DNA from: Prevotella sp.
Lineage (GTDB): Bacteria > Bacteroidota > Bacteroidia > Bacteroidales > Bacteroidaceae
NCBI GenBank assembly: GCA_017395215.1
Contig: JAFPVW010000049.1
Span: 1 to 39,131, forward strand
Direction: 5' to 3'
DNA length: 39,131 bases
Shown: positions 9,201-17,020 of the stretch, in pieces
How the letters are laid out: every line of letters begins with the position of its first letter
Position numbering within the stretch: position 1 is the stretch's first letter
Made by a program: the position numbers and the translations under genes
Notes under the pieces: generated by a model
The model's input: the letters and a program-made list of their open reading frames with translations, nothing else
Databases searched by the model: none
What the model was told of the DNA's origin: nothing

Positions 9201-11791
9201 TCGAGCGTAGCGGTCTTGTTGTCAATGGGCTCGAGTCCGGCCAGCGCATGACCGCGGGGACTGCCCACGAGGCCGACGACGGTCTCAGCGGAGTCGATCT
9301 GGCTCAGGCACTTGTCGACGAATGCCGCCGACTGCTGACTGGCGGGGAAGGTGTAGCCCTCGAGTTCGTCGCCCTCGTTCTGCAGATACTCGGTGATGCA
9401 GTCGTAGAGACTCAGTCCGCTGCTGCCGCGCGTGTGTAGTGTCTCCATGTAGGCTATCAGCTCCTGGCGCTCGCGGAACAGCTCGTCGGACGTGCCCTGA
9501 TAGGCTTCGGGCGACTTCAGCTTGCGGGCGTTCAGCACCATGTCCATCTGCTCGAGGAAGTGCTTCTTGGTCACCTTGTTGGAGTGCAGCTCGAGGCAGA
9601 AGGGCGCCAGCCCAATCTTCTCCAGGCGCGACTGCACGACCGACAGCGCCGCCATCTTCTCGGCAACAAAGAGCACCCGCTTGCCTTGGAACAGGGCGTT
9701 GGCAATCATGTTGGTGATGGTCTGTGACTTGCCCGTTCCCGGGGGACCATGCAGGATGAACGACTTGCCGCGCCCTGACTCGACAACGGCCTCCATCTGC
9801 GACGAGTCGACGTCGAGGGGTATGCAGAAGTCGCGGGGCACGTTCACCTTATCAGTATTACGGGCGTCGATGGTGTCGTCAGTATCGTCCTGACCAGCCG
9901 ACTTTCCCGTCAGGGTGCTGATGACGCTGTTCTCCTCAAGCCGGGCGGCGTTGGTGTGGATGTCGTTCCACATGACGAACTTGTTGAACGAGAAGAGGCC
10001 CAGCATCGACTCTTCGAGCACGTCCCACTTCTTCTGCTCGATGATAGCGCGGCGGATGGCGGTGAAGATGAGCTTCACGTCGACGCCGCTTGCGTCCTTG
10101 GGCAGCTGCTTCAGGGCGTCGAGCTTGATGTTGAAGTTCTGCTTCAGCAGTTCGGTCAGCGTGATGTTGAGCATGATGTCCTCGTCGCGCTTGCGGACGA
10201 CGTAGTTGTTGCCAGCCCGGCGGATGATGTCGACGGGCAGGAGCAGGATGGGAGCAAAGCGGGGCTGCTCGCTCTTCGTCGTCTCGTACCACTTCAGCAT
10301 GCCCAGCGTCAGGAACAGGCTGTTGGCACCGTTCTCCTCGATGGCTGTGCGCGCCGTACGGTAGATGTACTTCAGTCCGTCCTGCAGCTCTTTCTCGGTC
10401 AGGTAGCTGACAATCTTGTTGTCGTTTATAAGCTCTGTGACCAGCGCCTGATGCTGAGTAGCCTGATGGGCAGAGTCGAACATGCCGTGCTGCGAGGGCT
10501 CCATCCGGGTGCTGGGGCAGGGTGTTATCTGGTAGTCCTCACCGTTCTGCAGATAGTCCTCCAAACGGTCGATACCAAACGAAATGAAAGGTACAACGCG
10601 CTTTCCTAAGCGCGTATTAAGCAGATTGTTACGCAGCGAGAAGTCGAGCAGTTTGCGCTCCCATAGCAGCTGCTTGGTGAGCGTCACGTTGGGCTCGTCC
10701 ATGCGCAGGTCGTAGTGGTTCAGGCTGTTGATGTAGCTGGTGGCGTTCTCGTGGACGACGCCCTCGTTCTCGAAGGTCCACGCGCCGTCCTTCTGCACCC
10801 GCTGGGGAATGGGCCTGACGTTGCCTAAGCGGCAGCGGCGCACGTCGACGAAGTGGACGAAGCTGTTGTCGTCTCTCACCTTGCGGGCAGCAGTCTCGAC
10901 AGCGTCCTCGAACGAGACGGCAGCCGACTGCGTGATGGCCGTCGTCTCGACCAGCACTACGTTGTTGTTGCCGTCGGCCATCTCCTTCAGCAGGTACGAC
11001 GCATCGTCGCAGACCATCTGCTGATGGACGGTCGGCGTGAGCCAGGCGCCTACCAGCGCGTGACCCTGCAGAATGACGATGATGGGGTTGATGCCTATCT
11101 GCTCGAGGCAGGAGGCCATCAGGAGCGTGGTGTCGACACACGTGCCGAGCTTCTCGGACAACACCTGGTCGGCAAGTCGCAGCCGCTGGCCGAACTTCTC
11201 GAAGTTGGCAGGCGGCGCACAGTAGACGATGCCCTCCTGGCGCAGCGCCTCGTAGAGGGCTGCCACCTGCTGGCGCACGCGGTTGCGGTTCTGCGTCTGG
11301 TACTCGTCAAGCGACGACGAGCCCGTCAGCTGCTCCAGCTGTCGGCCCGTGTTCACCAATACCCGTGAGAGTGCCGGGTGGTTGGGCACGACGTAGGCGG
11401 CTATCAGCTCGGGCATGATGCCGGTGCCGCTCCACTGGTTGTAGGCCAGCAGGCTGATGGGGTAGTCGGCCCTGAACAGTTCCTCCTCGTCGTCGGCCAC
11501 CGTTAGCGTGAACGACGTCCCGATGGTCTCGGTCGTCGTGCTCAGGGCGTTGATGTCGGGCTTGATCTCAACCGTTCGCAGCTGGACGGCGCTGCCGCTG
11601 CCCAGACTGTCGACATGAGCCGTACTTTCGACTATGTATGTGCCCTTGAGCGTCACTACGAGGTGCTGCCAGTCGCGCGTGTCGTGATTCTCGACGATAA
11701 GTGTCTTGCAACAGCCGATGCCGTTGGCCACCATCGCGTAGTTAACGCACGGCAGGTAATCAAACTTCAAAACGACCTTGTTCTCCATCAT
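6263..11791 (-). CDS. DUF4011 / SF1 helicase / Vsr-like nuclease / DUF3320 protein (Hhe-like)
   Basis: A single 1,842-residue protein. Residues about 200-285 look like a transglutaminase/papain-like fold with Cys218 (LGTCVDTTLLMASC), His244 (GHALVGAW) and a possible third residue Glu282 (VVLVETT). DUF4011 begins near 376 (LWERKLLDFSLRNNLLNTRLG). The SF1 helicase core is split: Walker A GPPGTGKS at 683-690, Walker B FDEASQMP near 1229, motif III GDSKQMPP near 1254, and motifs V/VI (NVQGDERDVI, RRLNVAVSRARYE) near 1422-1470. A Vsr-like PD-(D/E)xK domain covers about 1521-1620 (FKVDIAV, ILCDGKSYY). DUF3320 follows at about 1685-1735, with a related repeat near 1775-1830. Established knowledge: DUF4011-helicase-Vsr proteins form the Hhe antiphage group. 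Codon use resembles the neighbours, so it is not obviously a recent arrival. Two ATGs (11791, 11788) are possible starts. Confidence 0.88.
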   Translation of the reverse strand: MMENKVVLKFDYLPCVNYAMVANGIGCCKTLIVENHDTRDWQHLVVTLKGTYIVESTAHVDSLGSGSAVQLRTVEIKPDINALSTTTETIGTSFTLTVADDEEELFRADYPISLLAYNQWSGTGIMPELIAAYVVPNHPALSRVLVNTGRQLEQLTGSSSLDEYQTQNRNRVRQQVAALYEALRQEGIVYCAPPANFEKFGQRLRLADQVLSEKLGTCVDTTLLMASCLEQIGINPIIVILQGHALVGAWLTPTVHQQMVCDDASYLLKEMADGNNNVVLVETTAITQSAAVSFEDAVETAARKVRDDNSFVHFVDVRRCRLGNVRPIPQRVQKDGAWTFENEGVVHENATSYINSLNHYDLRMDEPNVTLTKQLLWERKLLDFSLRNNLLNTRLGKRVVPFISFGIDRLEDYLQNGEDYQITPCPSTRMEPSQHGMFDSAHQATQHQALVTELINDNKIVSYLTEKELQDGLKYIYRTARTAIEENGANSLFLTLGMLKWYETTKSEQPRFAPILLLPVDIIRRAGNNYVVRKRDEDIMLNITLTELLKQNFNIKLDALKQLPKDASGVDVKLIFTAIRRAIIEQKKWDVLEESMLGLFSFNKFVMWNDIHTNAARLEENSVISTLTGKSAGQDDTDDTIDARNTDKVNVPRDFCIPLDVDSSQMEAVVESGRGKSFILHGPPGTGKSQTITNMIANALFQGKRVLFVAEKMAALSVVQSRLEKIGLAPFCLELHSNKVTKKHFLEQMDMVLNARKLKSPEAYQGTSDELFRERQELIAYMETLHTRGSSGLSLYDCITEYLQNEGDELEGYTFPASQQSAAFVDKCLSQIDSAETVVGLVGSPRGHALAGLEPIDNKTATLDEIRQVLTDFGALWPKYGEQRNSFGNTTPFTLTAADDVKWLERLSACIDRSTQLECPLDGIMNIDVDSERRRWNEIQQKWFLPRFFAKRSYQKELRQFGNIAVDDAEQLFTLVDDVDALLASYAKKKGERYSDCRKRFIGSMDGGWKAFRQDFKDGADALLGTFRQLESLVGRLGRLTASQPTVDGTAPNVERWMANYASVKDWCHWVDKKRELTTLGLQPVVQMIEAEGRRPAAAISAYVKGLYHQMITAAIDDSQQLRKFNGLLFRQQIDKYKENTQRFQELSKAELYARLVNRIPSAATASVDGSEVSILKRNIANGGRGTSIRTIIDSIPTLLPRLCPCMLMSPLSVAQFIDLASEKFDLVIFDEASQMPTSEAVGAIARGKALIVVGDSKQMPPTSFFTSSQVDEDEADIDDMESILDDCRTLSMREYYLSWHYRSKHESLIAFSNSQYYDNRLLTFPSVDDQDVKVRLVKVDGKYDKGRTRSNPEEAQAIAHEVMRRLADPELSRLSIGIVSFSKVQQNLIEDILSEELDRHPDLKDIALGGQEPLFIKNLENVQGDERDVILFSVGYGPDKFGKVSMNFGPLNNAGGERRLNVAVSRARYEMVVYSTLLSSQIDLKRSNAKGVEGLKAFLEYAENGRLPMTATQAEAGSVSNVLIEQICQAIRELGYTVTAGVGRSNFKVDIAVSAKDHPERYILGILCDGKSYYATKTTRDREIVQPNVLQMLHWRTLRIYSIDWYENRERVISQIREALSEAESARPAPVKPEATKSSYAFSVESAKPSETVEEAVRNAHQRPYQEAQLPPSPVDKQNYNPERVYNRDTIRRILKVEQPVNDGYLCKRLARYFGFGHAGANIQRAVELAAANFYREPLLNGSGFTLWLDRESADACDFYRSPSLRTIADIPDREMISVIREIVAEEFSLPAERIASLAAKKLGFASSGVKISEAVNALIAVLERQSVITVHNGLVSLTET

Positions 11792-11805
11792 CCTTACTGT
11801 TATTG

Positions 11806-11847
11806 GTAAAAAAAAGCCCCCTCATAGCCTCACGGCCGGGAGGGGGC
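11806..11847 (-). terminator. Rho-independent terminator after the GGGtGRT gene
   Basis: On the minus strand an 8-bp GC-rich stem (GCCCCCTC at 11840-11847 reading leftward, pairing with 11816-11823) is followed by eight T residues (11808-11815 on the plus strand read as A). It ends the GGGtGRT transcript. Only about 14 nt separate the T-run from the helicase start codon. Confidence 0.9.
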
Positions 11848-11886
11848 GATCATAAAACATAAACTATTACATTACTCTCATTTCTC

Positions 11887-12900
11887 TTATTTTCCGTTCA
11901 GGGCGAGGCTCACCTCCACAGCGATGCTGACGGTAGCACCCACCATCGGGTTGTTACCGATACCGAGGAAGCCCATCATCTCGACGTGAGCAGGAACTGA
12001 AGAGGAACCTGCAAACTGAGCGTCGCTGTGCATGCGGCCCAGCGTGTCGGTCATACCGTAAGAGGCGGGACCGGCAGCCATGTTGTCGGGATGCAGCGTG
12101 CGGCCCGTACCACCACCAGAGGCTACTGAGAAGTAAGGCTTGCCGGCAAGCACGCGCTCCTTCTTGTAGGTTCCGGCAACGGGGTGCTGGAAGCGGGTCG
12201 GGTTGGTCGAGTTACCCGTAATCGACACGTCGACGTTCTCCTTCCACAGGATGGCAACACCCTCGCGGACGTCGTCGGCACCGTAGCACTTCACCTTGGC
12301 GCGGGGACCGTTAGAGTAGGGAGTCTCCTTGACAGTCTTCACCTCGCCGGTGTAGTAGTCGAACTGTGTCTGTACGTATGTGAAACCGTTGATGCGGCTG
12401 ATAATCATGGCGGCGTCCTTGCCCAGACCGTTCAGGTTGACGCGGAGGGGCTTCTGGCGAACCTTGTTGGCCTTCTCGGCAATCTTGATGGCACCCTCGG
12501 CGGCAGCGAACGACTCGTGACCGGCCAGGAAGGCGAAGCACTCAGTCTCCTCGCGCAGCAGACGGGCAGCCAGGTTACCGTGACCCAGACCCACCTTACG
12601 GTCGTCGGCCACAGAGCCGGGAATGCAGAACGACTGCAGACCGATACCGATGGCCTCGGCAGCGTCGGCGGCATTCTTCACGCCCTTCTTGATGGCGATG
12701 GCAGCGCCGCAAACGTATGCCCACTTAGCGTTCTCGAAGCAGATGCGCTGAGTGTCCTCACACATCTGGTAGGGGTCTACGCCAGCCTTCTCGCAAATCT
12801 CGTTGGCCTCTTCGATGCTGCTGATTCCGTTCTCTTTCAGAGCGGCCAGTACCTGGTTGATACGACGCTCGTAGCTCTCGAAACTAACTTTTCTTATCAT
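11887..12900 (-). CDS. GGGtGRT-family protein
   Basis: A 337-residue cytoplasmic protein named for its signature SGGGTGRT (residues 261-268). The family is conserved in anaerobes and, to my knowledge, has no established biochemical function. There is no signal peptide or membrane segment. It has scattered cysteines (residues 36, 47, 54, 64, 92, 121 and 205) and a glycine-rich C-terminal third (MMGFLGIGNNPMVGATV). It starts 15 nt downstream of the NifU-like gene stop, so the two are almost certainly one transcript and probably work together. That suggests a role linked to Fe-S chemistry or a cysteine-bound cofactor, which is inference. A strong terminator follows the gene. Confidence 0.88.
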   Translation of the reverse strand: MIRKVSFESYERRINQVLAALKENGISSIEEANEICEKAGVDPYQMCEDTQRICFENAKWAYVCGAAIAIKKGVKNAADAAEAIGIGLQSFCIPGSVADDRKVGLGHGNLAARLLREETECFAFLAGHESFAAAEGAIKIAEKANKVRQKPLRVNLNGLGKDAAMIISRINGFTYVQTQFDYYTGEVKTVKETPYSNGPRAKVKCYGADDVREGVAILWKENVDVSITGNSTNPTRFQHPVAGTYKKERVLAGKPYFSVASGGGTGRTLHPDNMAAGPASYGMTDTLGRMHSDAQFAGSSSVPAHVEMMGFLGIGNNPMVGATVSIAVEVSLALNGK

Positions 12901-12915
12901 AACTTGTGTCCTCCT

Positions 12916-13617
12916 TTATTCTTTGCGTGGGTCAATAGCTTTAACAATTCCCTGCTCGGCGGTGGTGCGGCCATAGCTGCCGGTGAACTTCTTCACGGCC
13001 TCGTTGGCGTCCATGCCGCCCTTGATGGCCTCCATCATCTTGCCCAGGTGTACATACTCGTAACCGCAGACCTGATTGTCCTTGTCGAGGAACTGCTTCG
13101 TGATGTAGCCCTCGGTCAGCTCCAGATAGCGCGTGCCCTTGGCAACGGTGCCGTAGAGCGTACCCGTCTGAGAGCGCAGACCCTTACCCAGGTCCTCAAG
13201 ACCGGCACCGATAACCAGACCGCCCTCTGAGAAGGCGCTCTGCGTGCGGCCATAGACAATCTGGAGGAACAGCTCGCGCATGGCGGTATTGATGGCGTCG
13301 CAGACGAGGTCGGTGTTCAGGGCCTCGAGGATGGTCTTGCCCGGCAGAATCTCGCTGGCCATAGCGGCAGAGTGGGTCATGCCCGTGCAGCCGATGGTCT
13401 CGACGAGAGCCTCCTGGATGATGCCGTCCTTCACGTTCAGCGACAGCTTGCAGGCACCCTGCTGAGGGGCGCACCAGCCGATACCGTGAGTGTAACCCGA
13501 GATGTCCTTGATCTCTTTTGCCTGAATCCATTTACCCTCCTCAGGAATAGGAGCCGGTCCGTGATTGGGACCTTTTGCAACAACGCACATGTTGTTGACT
13601 TCGTTTGAATACTGCAT
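12916..13617 (-). CDS. NifU/IscU-like iron-sulfur scaffold-related protein
   Basis: A 233-residue protein related to the N-terminal (IscU-like) scaffold domain of NifU. Candidate cluster-binding cysteines are Cys49 and Cys56 (GIGWCAPQQGAC), Cys77 (ETIGCTGMTHSAA, corresponding to the GC-x-A region of IscU) and Cys106 (TDLVCDAIN). Residues about 120-230 extend beyond a typical IscU of about 130 residues and include EGYITKQFLDKDNQVCGYEYV. It lies 15 nt upstream of the GGGtGRT gene, a conserved pairing. No cysteine desulfurase or other isc/suf/nif gene is in the window, so a specialised scaffold for one partner is more likely than general Fe-S assembly. That is inference. Confidence 0.82.
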   Translation of the reverse strand: MQYSNEVNNMCVVAKGPNHGPAPIPEEGKWIQAKEIKDISGYTHGIGWCAPQQGACKLSLNVKDGIIQEALVETIGCTGMTHSAAMASEILPGKTILEALNTDLVCDAINTAMRELFLQIVYGRTQSAFSEGGLVIGAGLEDLGKGLRSQTGTLYGTVAKGTRYLELTEGYITKQFLDKDNQVCGYEYVHLGKMMEAIKGGMDANEAVKKFTGSYGRTTAEQGIVKAIDPRKE

Positions 13618-13657
13618 ATTAATTACTTAAAATTAGAATGTTGCTCTAAAACTTCTG

Positions 13658-13665
13658 CAAAGGTA
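13658..13665 (-). promoter_or_regulatory. Probable -7 element for the NifU-like/GGGtGRT operon
   Basis: Read leftward the sequence is TACCTTTG, an exact match to the Bacteroidota -7 consensus TAnnTTTG, about 40 nt before the start codon at 13617. I see no good TTTG -33 box at the expected distance. Confidence 0.55.
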
Positions 13666-13726
13666 CACAAAAATACCTAAAACCTATTATATTTATTCCC
13701 ACTTTAACCTTATTTTGTATTCTTCA

Positions 13727-14128
13727 TTATCTGTTCTTAGTCCTGGCGCTGATTTTCTTTCCCTCTTTATTCCATGTGTATATCCAACTGCCTTTATGGC
13801 TCGTGATGGTATTACATGATACACCGACGATTTCGCCAACGTCGGAAGCGTTCATTGCTTTCAGCACTTTGCCCCTGGCATCGTAGATGCGATAATAAGA
13901 GTAGTACTTCGCCACGATGAAGTCGCTGCCCCACCCCTTCAGTTCTCCCACACTGCCGCGCGACAGCCCGCCAATCTTCTTGCCTTGCTCGTCGTAGACA
14001 TAGTACCAGCTCTTTGTCTCCTCAACGTATGAAATCTGTTGGCGCTGCGGCTCAGCCGCCTGAATAGCGATGGGTGCAAAAACGGCTATTGCCAACATCA
14101 GTAGCAGAATAGTAAATAGTTTCTTCAT
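13727..14128 (-). CDS. Small secreted protein of unknown function
   Basis: A 133-residue protein with a clear signal peptide (MKKLFTILLLMLAIAVFAPIAIQAA). The mature part has three short repeated beta-rich units: SWYYVYDEQGKKIGGLSRG, YYRIYDARGKVLKAMNASD and SWIYTWNKEGKKISA. Each follows the pattern aromatic-hydrophobic-Y-D/N-x-x-G-K-x-I/L, resembling WG-like or YD-type surface repeats, and the last is near the C-terminus. It has no cysteine pair typical of lipoproteins. I do not recognise a named family. It lies 60 nt after hisS on the same strand, with a short repeat between them, so it may have its own control. Confidence 0.75.
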   Translation of the reverse strand: MKKLFTILLLMLAIAVFAPIAIQAAEPQRQQISYVEETKSWYYVYDEQGKKIGGLSRGSVGELKGWGSDFIVAKYYSYYRIYDARGKVLKAMNASDVGEIVGVSCNTITSHKGSWIYTWNKEGKKISARTKNR

Positions 14129-14138
14129 ACCAAAGATT

Positions 14139-14164
14139 GTGTGACAGTTGACAGATGACAGTTT
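14139..14164. repeat. 26-nt intergenic repeat, copy 2
   Basis: Second copy of the 26-nt sequence at 6179-6204, with 24 of 26 positions identical. It lies between hisS and the small secreted protein gene. Confidence 0.6.
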
Positions 14165-14188
14165 AACAGGAAGGCCGGCACCCTGCGA

Positions 14189-15559
14189 TTATTTGGGGCA
14201 TACGGCAGTGATGAGCTCGTCGGGCGTCAGGAGCTGCTGCTCGCCAGTCTCCATGTTCTTGAGCGTAAGCTTGCCCTGGCTGATCTCGTTCTCGCCGGCG
14301 AGGGCGACGAAGGGAATCTGCTTCGCGTTGGCATAGGCCATCTGCTTCTTCATCTTCGCTGAGTCGGGGAACACCTCGGTGCGGATGCCGGCCTGGCGGG
14401 CTCGGGCGGCGACGGGCAGGCAGTAGGCGGTCTCCTGCTGGCCGAAGTTGATGAAGAGCAGGCGGGTGCCGTTGGTGGCGTCCTTGGGGTAGGCGTCGAG
14501 CTGGTTGAGCACGTCGTAGATGCGGTCGACGCCGAAGGAGATGCCGACGCCGGAGATGCCCGGCATGCCGAAGATGCCGGTGAGGTTGTCGTAGCGGCCG
14601 CCGCCGGTGATGGAGCCTATCTCGACGTCGAGGGCCTTGACCTCGAAGATGGCACCGGTGTAGTAGTTCAGGCCGCGGGCGAGCGTGAGGTCGAGCTGCA
14701 GTTCGTTGTGGAGGGCAGCGGCACCGCCGCTGCACAGCGAACTGAGGATGGTGCGGAGCTCGTCGACGCCCTTGAGGCCGGTCTCGCTGTCTTTCAAGAC
14801 TTCGGCGATGGTCTGGAGCTTCTCGTCGTTGGTGCCTTCGAGCTGGATGATGGGCTGCAGCTTCTCGATCTGCTCTTCGGTGAGTCCGTCGTCGCGCAGC
14901 TCCTGGTTGACGTTGTCGATACCTATCTTGTCGAGCTTGTCGATGGCGACGGTGATGTCGACTATCTTGTCGGCGGCGCCGATGACCTCGGCAATGCCAC
15001 TGAGAATCTTGCGGTTGTTGATCTTGATCTGCACGCGTACACCGAAGCGCTGGAAGACGGTGTCGACTATCTGCATGAGCTCGACCTCGTTGAGCAGGGA
15101 GTCGGAGCCGACGATGTCGCCGTCGAACTGCCAGAACTCGCGGTAGCGGCCTTTCTGGGGACGGTCGGCGCGCCAGACGGGCTGCATCTGGTAGCGCTTG
15201 AAGGGCAGCTGGAGCTCCTCGCGGTGCATGACGACGTAGCGGGCGAAGGGCACGGTGAGGTCGTAGCGCAGGCCTTTCTCGCACATTTTGGCAGCAAGAT
15301 GGAGCGAATTACGCTCCTGCAGCTCCTCGTCGGTAACCTTTGCAAGACAATCGCCGCTGTTGAGAACTTTGAACAGCAGTTTGTCGCCCTCCTCGCCATA
15401 CTTGCCCATGAGCGTCTGGAGGGTTTCCATCGCGGGTGTCTCTATCTGCTGGAAGCCGTAGAGCTGGTATACCTGGCGGATGGTATCGAAGATGTAGTTG
15501 CGACGGGCCATCTCCTGTGGGCCGAAGTCGCGCGTTCCTTTAGGAATCGAAGGTTTCAT
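14189..15559 (-). CDS. hisS: Histidine--tRNA ligase
   Basis: Class II aminoacyl-tRNA synthetase that charges tRNA-His; cytoplasmic. From the ATG at 15559 it is 456 residues and begins [12 protein letters not shown], the expected HisRS N-terminus. An in-frame ATG at 15583 would add eight residues (MGLGGLIL) not expected in the family, so I chose 15559. Class II motif 2 is visible at about 119-145 ([24 protein letters not shown]). The HisRS-specific histidine-A loop is [14 protein letters not shown], and motif 3 is [11 protein letters not shown]. The C-terminal anticodon-binding domain begins near residue 355 (RLLFINFG). It is downstream of purA with a 189-bp gap holding inverted repeats. Confidence 0.97.
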   Translation of the reverse strand: MKPSIPKGTRDFGPQEMARRNYIFDTIRQVYQLYGFQQIETPAMETLQTLMGKYGEEGDKLLFKVLNSGDCLAKVTDEELQERNSLHLAAKMCEKGLRYDLTVPFARYVVMHREELQLPFKRYQMQPVWRADRPQKGRYREFWQFDGDIVGSDSLLNEVELMQIVDTVFQRFGVRVQIKINNRKILSGIAEVIGAADKIVDITVAIDKLDKIGIDNVNQELRDDGLTEEQIEKLQPIIQLEGTNDEKLQTIAEVLKDSETGLKGVDELRTILSSLCSGGAAALHNELQLDLTLARGLNYYTGAIFEVKALDVEIGSITGGGRYDNLTGIFGMPGISGVGISFGVDRIYDVLNQLDAYPKDATNGTRLLFINFGQQETAYCLPVAARARQAGIRTEVFPDSAKMKKQMAYANAKQIPFVALAGENEISQGKLTLKNMETGEQQLLTPDELITAVCPK

Positions 15560-15600
15560 AAGTATAAGCCCACCCAAGCCCATTCCCGAGCAAGGCTCGC

Positions 15601-15755
15601 CTACCCGTAGCCTTTCCCCAAGGGAGGGATGTTTAATTACATTCTTGGGCGTTAGTGGCTCTCCATATTTAATGATTAGAAATTATTACTATTTTTGTTT
15701 ACAGCTCATCGGGTATTCAGACATCCCTCCCGGAAGGACTTGGGAGGGCTACCCG
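15601..15755. repeat. Inverted repeats between purA and hisS
   Basis: GGGAGGGATGT (15622-15632) and ACATCCCTCCC (15721-15731) are a perfect 11-bp inverted repeat 88 nt apart. The similarity extends with gaps to the flanking CCCGTAGCC / GGGCTACCCG sequences. The right copy also folds locally (15725-15731 with 15742-15748, 7 bp) directly after the purA stop. There is no T-run, so it is not an ordinary intrinsic terminator. It resembles two opposed copies of a REP-like element. Confidence 0.55.
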
Positions 15756-17020
15756 CGCACGATGGTCTGGTCGCGGTCGGGGCCGATGCTGATGATGGCG
15801 ATGGGGGTTTCCAGCTCTTTCTCCAGGAACTGGATGTAGTCCTTGAAGGGCTGGGGGAACTGGTCCTCGCTGGTGAACTGCGTCATGTCGGTCTTCCAGC
15901 CGGGGAGCTCCTGGTAGACGGGCTCGATGCCGTCCTCGATGTTGTAGGGGAAGTAGTCGATGAGCTGGCCGTTCTGACGGTAGGCCACGCAGGCCTTGAT
16001 GGTGTCGAACTGGTCGAGCACGTCGCTCTTCATCATGATGAGCTTCGTGACGCCGTTGACCATGATGCTGTAGCGCAGGGCGACGAGGTCGATCCAGCCG
16101 CAGCGGCGCTCGCGGCCCGTGACGGCTCCGTACTCGTGGCCGAGGTCGCGGATGGTCTTGCCCGTCTCGTCGAACAGCTCGGTGGGGAACGGTCCGGCTC
16201 CAACGCGGGTGCAGTAGGCCTTCATGATGCCGAAGACGTCGCCAATCTTGTTGGGACCGATGCCCAGGCCGGTGCAGGCTCCGGCGCAGATGGTGTTCGA
16301 CGAGGTGACGAAGGGATAGGAGCCGAAGTCGATGTCGAGCATGGTGCCCTGAGCACCCTCGCAGAGCACCGACTGGCCGCTGCGCAGGATGCGGTTGATC
16401 TCGTGCTCGGAGTCAACGATGGGGAACTGGCGCAGGTAGTCGACGCCCTCGAGCCACTTCTTCTCGACTTCGGTGATGTCGTAGTCGAAATTGAGCGACT
16501 TGAGAATGGCCTCGTGGCGGGCCTTGGCGGCGGCGTACTTCTCAGGGAAGTTCTCGAGGATGTCGCCCACGCGCAGGCCGTTGCGGCTGACCTTGTCGGT
16601 ATAGGTAGGACCGATGCCTTTGCCGGTGGTGCCTACCTTGTTCTTGCCCTTCTGGGCCTCGTAGGCGGCGTCGAGCACGCGGTGGGTGGGCATGATGAGG
16701 TGTGCCTTCTTCGAGATGTGCAGGCGCGACTTCAGCTCGTGGCCGCTGGCCTCGAGAGCCTTTGCCTCGTCCATGAAGAGGTCGGGGGCCAGCACCACGC
16801 CGTTGCCGATGATGTTAGTTTTTCCCCCCTGGAAGATTCCCGAGGGAATGGAGCGCAGCACGTACTTCTGGCCTTCGAACTCCAGCGTGTGGCCGGCATT
16901 GGGGCCGCCCTGGAAGCGGGCTACAACGTCATACTTGGGGGTCAGCACATCGACCACCTTTCCTTTTCCTTCATCGCCCCACTGGAGTCCCAGCAGGACG
17001 TCTACTTTTCCTTTGTTCAT
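15749..17020 (-). CDS. purA: Adenylosuccinate synthetase
   Basis: Catalyses the GTP-dependent ligation of IMP and aspartate, the first step from IMP to AMP; cytoplasmic, 423 residues, normal length. The N-terminal GTP-binding and catalytic segment LGLQWGDEGKGK (residues 10-21) includes the catalytic Asp16, and GGPNAGHTL includes His44. GTTGKGIGPTYTDK and GAQGTMLDIDFGSYP are further family signatures. The start codon overlaps the stop codon of the Fur-family gene by one base (TAATG), implying translational coupling. Confidence 0.98.
   Translation of the reverse strand: MNKGKVDVLLGLQWGDEGKGKVVDVLTPKYDVVARFQGGPNAGHTLEFEGQKYVLRSIPSGIFQGGKTNIIGNGVVLAPDLFMDEAKALEASGHELKSRLHISKKAHLIMPTHRVLDAAYEAQKGKNKVGTTGKGIGPTYTDKVSRNGLRVGDILENFPEKYAAAKARHEAILKSLNFDYDITEVEKKWLEGVDYLRQFPIVDSEHEINRILRSGQSVLCEGAQGTMLDIDFGSYPFVTSSNTICAGACTGLGIGPNKIGDVFGIMKAYCTRVGAGPFPTELFDETGKTIRDLGHEYGAVTGRERRCGWIDLVALRYSIMVNGVTKLIMMKSDVLDQFDTIKACVAYRQNGQLIDYFPYNIEDGIEPVYQELPGWKTDMTQFTSEDQFPQPFKDYIQFLEKELETPIAIISIGPDRDQTIVRG

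Noticed and set aside
15560-15583. hisS start eight codons further upstream
   Set aside because: The added residues MGLGGLIL precede the canonical [12 protein letters not shown] and overlap a repeat-rich intergenic segment.
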